This document shows, piece after piece, positions 60,902-64,000 of a stretch of DNA of 64,000 nt. Made by a program: the position numbers and the translations under genes. Position 1 is the first letter of the stretch. Each line of letters opens with the position of its first letter. Source of the stretch: Haemophilus_D parainfluenzae_AD (GTDB lineage: Bacteria; Pseudomonadota; Gammaproteobacteria; Enterobacterales; Pasteurellaceae); the NCBI RefSeq assembly GCF_001679325.1, contig NZ_LZMX01000027.1; one strand, given 5' to 3'. Under the pieces are notes generated by a model. The model was not told the origin of the DNA. It saw only the letters and a program-made list of their open reading frames with translations, and did no database searches.

Positions 60902-61183
60902 CTAATTTCTTGCTGTAGATGATAAAAACATCTGTATTATTTTTTGTCTTCCTTGTTCAGATATAGTGTAGTAAACCCACTTGCCTTCTTCTCTTGCTGT
61001 AACAATTCCTGACTCTATCAATATTTTCATATGGTATGACAAGCCTGATTGCGTTAAATCTAGTTTTTCTAGTAAAACACAGGCACATTCTTCCCCATTT
61101 TTTAATAAATCTAATATCTCTAGGCGAATTGCCACTGAAAAGGCTTTAAATATCTTTGCAGTTTTTACTAAATCTCTGTTCAT
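60902..61183 (-). CDS. arsR: Arsenic-responsive repressor ArsR
   Basis: A small winged-helix repressor that leaves DNA when it binds As(III) or Sb(III). The metalloid motif is EECACVLLEKL (two Cys around residue 35) and the recognition helix is LTQSGLSYHMKILIESGIV, followed by the wing EEGKWVYYTIS. I prefer the ATG at 61183 (MNRDLVK, 93 residues), since the upstream ATG at 61195 directly abuts the operator and has no ribosome site; the longer form would have 97 residues. It should repress its own promoter and, through the second operator, arsDA-acr3. Confidence 0.92.
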   Translation of the reverse strand: MNRDLVKTAKIFKAFSVAIRLEILDLLKNGEECACVLLEKLDLTQSGLSYHMKILIESGIVTAREEGKWVYYTISEQGRQKIIQMFLSSTARN

Positions 61184-61193
61184 AAAAGTCTTC

Positions 61194-61214
61194 ATATCAA
61201 ATTATTTTGATGTG
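61194..61214. promoter_or_regulatory. ArsR-type operator 1, at the arsR promoter
   Basis: ATCAAA-TTAT-TTTGAT is a perfect inverted repeat (61196-61211) within a 21-base block shared with operator 2. It lies directly upstream of arsR and just downstream of the likely transcription start, the usual place for ArsR repression. Confidence 0.75.
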
Positions 61215-61223
61215 TTGTTTGTA

Positions 61224-61251
61224 TCACTAATTGTTCTTCTTGACAAGTCTT
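61224..61251 (-). promoter_or_regulatory. Promoter of arsR
   Basis: On the leftward strand TTGTCA and TACAAA lie 17 bases apart (about 61224-61251). Transcription would start near 61217, at the edge of operator 1. Confidence 0.55.
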
Positions 61252-61537
61252 ATTTCGTTAGATATCAAAAATGCTTCTGGATAATCTTGTCATCTAATAT
61301 TATTGTAATTAATGTTAGTTTCTTTTATGTATATACTTGTGTCATGGAACATATAAGTTTATAGAATGACGTTACAAGCATCATCTATCCTTTTTATCAG
61401 ACATCAAAACCATCTGTTCGTCAGTATCTTTGACTTAAATATTCCTCCCAAAATGTGTCCAAAATATTGACAGAATTCCAATTTGGACAATGATGAGCAA
61501 GTTGAAGCAGTGACATTGCTGGAACTCAATTCCTAAT
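61252..61537. other. Right edge of the ars island, non-coding
   Basis: This AT-rich stretch between arsR and the yfeD terminator encodes nothing complete. It contains GAACATATAAGT at 61347-61358, also present at the left edge (57031-57042). TGTCCAAA at 61456-61463 is also at 57011-57018, and has an inverted copy at 61482-61489. A short rightward reading frame ends NDEQVEAVTLLELNS with TAA at 61532-61534, three bases before the terminator. It may be the 3' end of a host gene cut by the insertion. Confidence 0.45.
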
Positions 61538-61568
61538 AAAAAAGCTAACATCTCTGTTAGCTTTTTTT
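61538..61568. terminator. Bidirectional terminator downstream of yfeD
   Basis: AAAAAAGCTAACA pairs with TGTTAGCTTTTTT around TCTC, with A and T runs on both sides. It ends the leftward yfe operon (yfeD stop two bases away) and lies just past the rightward remnant frame. Confidence 0.88.
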
Positions 61569-61570
61569 AT

Positions 61571-62404
61571 TTAGAAATTTAACCGCACTTTTATTTTGCT
61601 ATAAATCAGTGCGAGCAAGAAGAACGCTGCTTGTAGCAAAATAATACATGCGCCCGTGGACGCATCAAAATGATAGCTAAGTAGCACGCCTAGTAGACTT
61701 GCAGTTACAGCACTGATGATCGCGATAACAAGCATCTTGTCGAAGCGATTCGTCAGGGTTAGTGCGGTGATGCCAGGCGCAATTAGCATCGCTACAACCA
61801 AAATAACCCCAACGACTTGCATCGTACTCACAATGGTGAGCGCGAGTAATGTGAGCAAGCCATAGTGCAGTAATTTCGGCGAGAGCCCCGCAACGCGAGC
61901 ATGGCTAGGATCAAAGCAATAAAGCAGAAAATCACGACGCTTTAAGCCAAGCAAAATAAAAATGATCAAGGCAATGATTGCTGTTTGAATCAGCTCTTCT
62001 CGGCTCACGCCTAATACATTACCGAATAAGATATGTGTGAGATGTTGTGAGGTTTGGATTTTGGTGAAAAGTACCAACCCAATGGCAAACATGCCAGAAA
62101 ATACAATCCCCATCGCAGTATCTTCTTTGATACGGCTGTTTTCTTTTAAATAACCTACGCCTAATGCACAGGCAATACCTGAGACAAATGCACCAATCAC
62201 TAATGGAATGCCGGCTAAAAAAGCTAAGACAATGCCAGGTAGGACAGCATGAGAAATGGCATCGCCCATTAATGACCAACCTTTCAAAACCAAATAGCAG
62301 GAGAGTAGTGCACAAATCACGGCAACCACTAATGCCGTGAGTAACGCATTTTGCATAAAGGCAAATTGAAATGGCTCAACGAAAATAGCGAATATTTCAC
62401 TCAT
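61571..62404 (-). CDS. yfeD: Iron/manganese ABC transporter permease YfeD
   Basis: A membrane subunit of a chelated-metal uptake system of the YfeABCD/SitABCD type. It has about eight hydrophobic segments in 277 residues, and the ABC-3 family words LVLKGWSLMGDAISHAVLPGIVLAF and VVGVILVVAMLIAPGITALTL. It overlaps yfeC by eight bases and is a paralogue of it. An uptake core lies at 61582-61590 near its end. It is the last gene of the operon. Confidence 0.92.
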   Translation of the reverse strand: MSEIFAIFVEPFQFAFMQNALLTALVVAVICALLSCYLVLKGWSLMGDAISHAVLPGIVLAFLAGIPLVIGAFVSGIACALGVGYLKENSRIKEDTAMGIVFSGMFAIGLVLFTKIQTSQHLTHILFGNVLGVSREELIQTAIIALIIFILLGLKRRDFLLYCFDPSHARVAGLSPKLLHYGLLTLLALTIVSTMQVVGVILVVAMLIAPGITALTLTNRFDKMLVIAIISAVTASLLGVLLSYHFDASTGACIILLQAAFFLLALIYSKIKVRLNF

Positions 62405-63248
62405 GGGCCACCGCCTTACGTCGTTTTTGACTGATTAATCCGTATTTAGGCGAGAATAGAAAAGCCAATAAAAATAACAAGGTTTGCAATGTCACGATGA
62501 CACCACCAGTTGCGCCATCTAGATAATAGCTTAAATAGACACCGACGAAACTAGTGATTGCACCTAATGCTACGGCAATTTTGATAAGAGTTTTGAACTT
62601 GTCAGTAAGTAAATAGGCGGTTGCGCCTGGTGTGATTACCATCGCAATCACTAAAATCGCCCCGACAGTTTGCAATGCCGCAACAACACAAGCACTCAAG
62701 AGTGTAAAAAAGAGAACTTTGTAAAACAGTGGTGAAAGTCCAACTGTAATTGCTTGCGTTTCATCAAAGAAAATCAGTAATAGATCCTTCCAAAAAATAA
62801 GCAATAAGACCAAGCAAATCAACATAATAATGGCTACTTGATAAATATCTTCATCAGCAATCCCGAGGATATTACCGAGAATAATATTTTGCACGTTTAT
62901 TGAAGTTGGATTCAGAGAAATAATCAGCAGTCCTAGGGCAAAAAAGGTACTGAAAATAAAGCCAATAACGGCATCTTCTTTGAGTTTAGAAATGGATTTG
63001 ATCCATAAAATGGAAAGTGCGGCCAAAATTCCGGCAAAAAAAGCACCTAAAGCATAGGGGAGTGAAAAGGCATAAGCTATCGCCACACCCGGAACCACGG
63101 AATGAGAGAGCGCGTCGCCAATTAATGACCAACCTTTCAACATTAAATAGGCAGAAAGAAAGGCACAAATGCCACCGACTGCGGCACTTATCCACATGGC
63201 TTTTTGCATATATTCATAGGAGAAAGGTTCCAGTAAATATTCAAGCAT
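62397..63248 (-). CDS. yfeC: Iron/manganese ABC transporter permease YfeC
   Basis: The second permease of the metal ABC transporter, paralogous to YfeD. LMLKGWSLIGDALSHSVVPGVAIAYAF and VGAILVIAMVITPGATAYLL mark the ABC-3 family. It has 283 residues and about eight membrane segments. It starts three bases after yfeB and overlaps yfeD by eight bases. A degenerate uptake core (AAGTGCGGC) lies near 63014. Confidence 0.92.
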   Translation of the reverse strand: MLEYLLEPFSYEYMQKAMWISAAVGGICAFLSAYLMLKGWSLIGDALSHSVVPGVAIAYAFSLPYALGAFFAGILAALSILWIKSISKLKEDAVIGFIFSTFFALGLLIISLNPTSINVQNIILGNILGIADEDIYQVAIIMLICLVLLLIFWKDLLLIFFDETQAITVGLSPLFYKVLFFTLLSACVVAALQTVGAILVIAMVITPGATAYLLTDKFKTLIKIAVALGAITSFVGVYLSYYLDGATGGVIVTLQTLLFLLAFLFSPKYGLISQKRRKAVAHE

Positions 63249-63251
63249 GAC

Positions 63252-64000
63252 TTATTCCTTGTCAGACGGAGGCAGACGACAGGATTTTACAGCCGTTGCA
63301 GGCGGATCATTTTTGGTTTCACCATAGAAGACAACAGGACGTTCATCATCCGTAAGCACGGTGACAGCACGTTTATCTTCATCATTATGCAGATCTTCAC
63401 CCAATAATTTGATGTGTCGTAATACACCACCAAAGACTTTTTCCAAATTATGTTGATTGAATGTATCTTCCGTTTTACCGGCTGTAATCACAGTACGGTT
63501 AATCATCACCACTTGATCACAGAAGTCTGGTACAGAGCCTAAATTATGGGTAGAAACTAAAATTAAGTGTCCTTCAGCACGTAATTGGCGAAGAAGTTCC
63601 ACAATGGCATTTTCAGTTTTAACATCCACGCCCGTAAAAGGCTCATCGAGTAAGATAATCTTACTTTGTTGTGCTAATGCTCGAGCTAAAAATACACGTT
63701 TTTTCTGCCCACCAGAAAGTTCGCCGATTTGCCGTTCAGCTAAATGCTCGATGTTTACTCGTTGCATCGCTTCAAGCACTTTTTGTTTGTCTTCAGCCTT
63801 TGGAATACGTAGGAAATTCATGTAGCCGTAGCGTCCCATCATGACAACATCATAAACAGAGACAGGAAATTGCCAATCAACTTCTTCCGCTTGCGGCACA
63901 TACGCAATCAAATTTTGTTTCAACGCCCGATTAATTGGCAAACCACAAATCGTTATGTTGCCTTGTTGTGGTTTGATTAATCCCATGATGCTTTTAAATA
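63252..64000 (-). CDS. yfeB: Iron/manganese ABC transporter ATP-binding protein YfeB (5' end outside the window)
   Basis: The ATPase of the YfeABCD-type metal importer. The frame stays open to the window end; the last visible residues upstream are FKSIMGLIKPQQG, the part just after Walker A, which itself is outside. The Q-loop lies in YVPQAEEVDWQFPVSVYDVV, the signature is LSGGQKKRVFLARALA, Walker B is IILLDEPFTGVD and the switch histidine is in VSTHNLG. The C-terminal 50 residues are charged and unusual for the core fold. yfeC and yfeD follow; yfeA would lie upstream. Confidence 0.93.
   Translation of the reverse strand, partial: FKSIMGLIKPQQGNITICGLPINRALKQNLIAYVPQAEEVDWQFPVSVYDVVMMGRYGYMNFLRIPKAEDKQKVLEAMQRVNIEHLAERQIGELSGGQKKRVFLARALAQQSKIILLDEPFTGVDVKTENAIVELLRQLRAEGHLILVSTHNLGSVPDFCDQVVMINRTVITAGKTEDTFNQHNLEKVFGGVLRHIKLLGEDLHNDEDKRAVTVLTDDERPVVFYGETKNDPPATAVKSCRLPPSDKE

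Larger units (their letters stand above)
1..64000. repeat. Haemophilus DNA uptake sequences throughout the window
   Basis: About 45 exact nine-base cores occur, AAGTGCGGT or ACCGCACTT, often with downstream AT runs. Examples: 1047, 2585, 7219, 8221, 10378, 12524, 14021, 17439, 18097, 29543, 32555, 33526, 38590, 40681, 43705, 47380, 50114, 51079, 55237, 56871 and 61582. Two pairs are inverted (20941-20974, 54062-54092). I find none between about 20975 and 29542 (nrfA and the adhesin) and none between about 56880 and 61581 (the ars island). Density elsewhere is roughly one per 1.2 kb. Confidence 0.85.

Noticed and set aside
57049..61537. Insertion sequence or integrase carrying the ars island
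   Set aside because: No transposase or integrase frame, and no convincing long terminal inverted repeats, are visible; the left junction is better explained by recombination within rlmC.

Overview
The window looks like a Haemophilus-type member of the Pasteurellaceae, most like H. parainfluenzae. About 45 copies of the Haemophilus uptake core AAGTGCGGT (or ACCGCACTT) lie on both strands, often followed by A/T-rich sequence. The gene content also fits: Nrf nitrite reductase, menaquinone genes, nan/nag amino-sugar genes, YfeBCD and the SlmA/YheU/Crp block. The species call is inference. I see no rRNA, tRNA, CRISPR array, prophage or intact insertion sequence.

Layout. 1-5.9 kb: lepA (3' part), lepB, rnc, era, then a three-gene phospholipid cassette. 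5.9-15 kb: alaA, divergent menF-menD-menH, an MFS carrier, a short MetE-like methyltransferase and an HI0933-type flavoprotein. 15-22.5 kb: nitrite ammonification, with a haem-attachment operon (nrfE, DsbE-like, fused nrfF-nrfG) and nrfABCD behind a promoter with FNR-like and NarP-like sites. 22.8-29.5 kb: a 2212-residue trimeric autotransporter adhesin with a recent 861-bp internal duplication. 29.6-36.1 kb: DUF554, mutM, rpmBG, radC, coaBC, dut, slmA, yheU, crp. 36.2-36.4 kb: a probable 6S RNA. 36.5-43.7 kb: a NagE-type PTS gene divergent from nanE-nanK-siaR-nanA-nagB-nagA, with no sialic-acid transporter alongside. 43.8-57 kb: recF-dnaN-dnaA, rpmH-rnpA-yidD-yidC, mnmE, mntP, ppiD, hinT, ycfL, nagZ, rlmC.

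About 57.0-61.5 kb is a foreign island: AT-rich, free of uptake sequences and of Firmicutes character. It holds arsR-arsD-arsA-(25-codon ORF)-acr3, a complete arsenite/antimonite efflux operon with two near-identical ArsR-type operators. Its left edge is striking. The host rlmC gene runs in frame, through two stop codons, into the C-terminal extension of a Firmicutes-type rRNA methyltransferase. This suggests the island entered by recombination between two methyltransferase genes. The window ends (61.6-64 kb) in the yfeD-yfeC-yfeB metal-uptake operon.

How the genes fit together: menaquinol made by the Men enzymes can feed NrfD-NrfC-NrfB-NrfA, whose haems are attached by the NrfE/NrfF-G machinery. 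NagE or sialic-acid catabolism converges on GlcNAc-6-P through NanA, NanK and NanE, then NagA and NagB, with Crp (also encoded here) as likely activator. The best candidates for new biology are the chimeric rlmC junction, the 25-codon ORF coupled to acr3, the twin ArsR operators and the nagE-nan control region.
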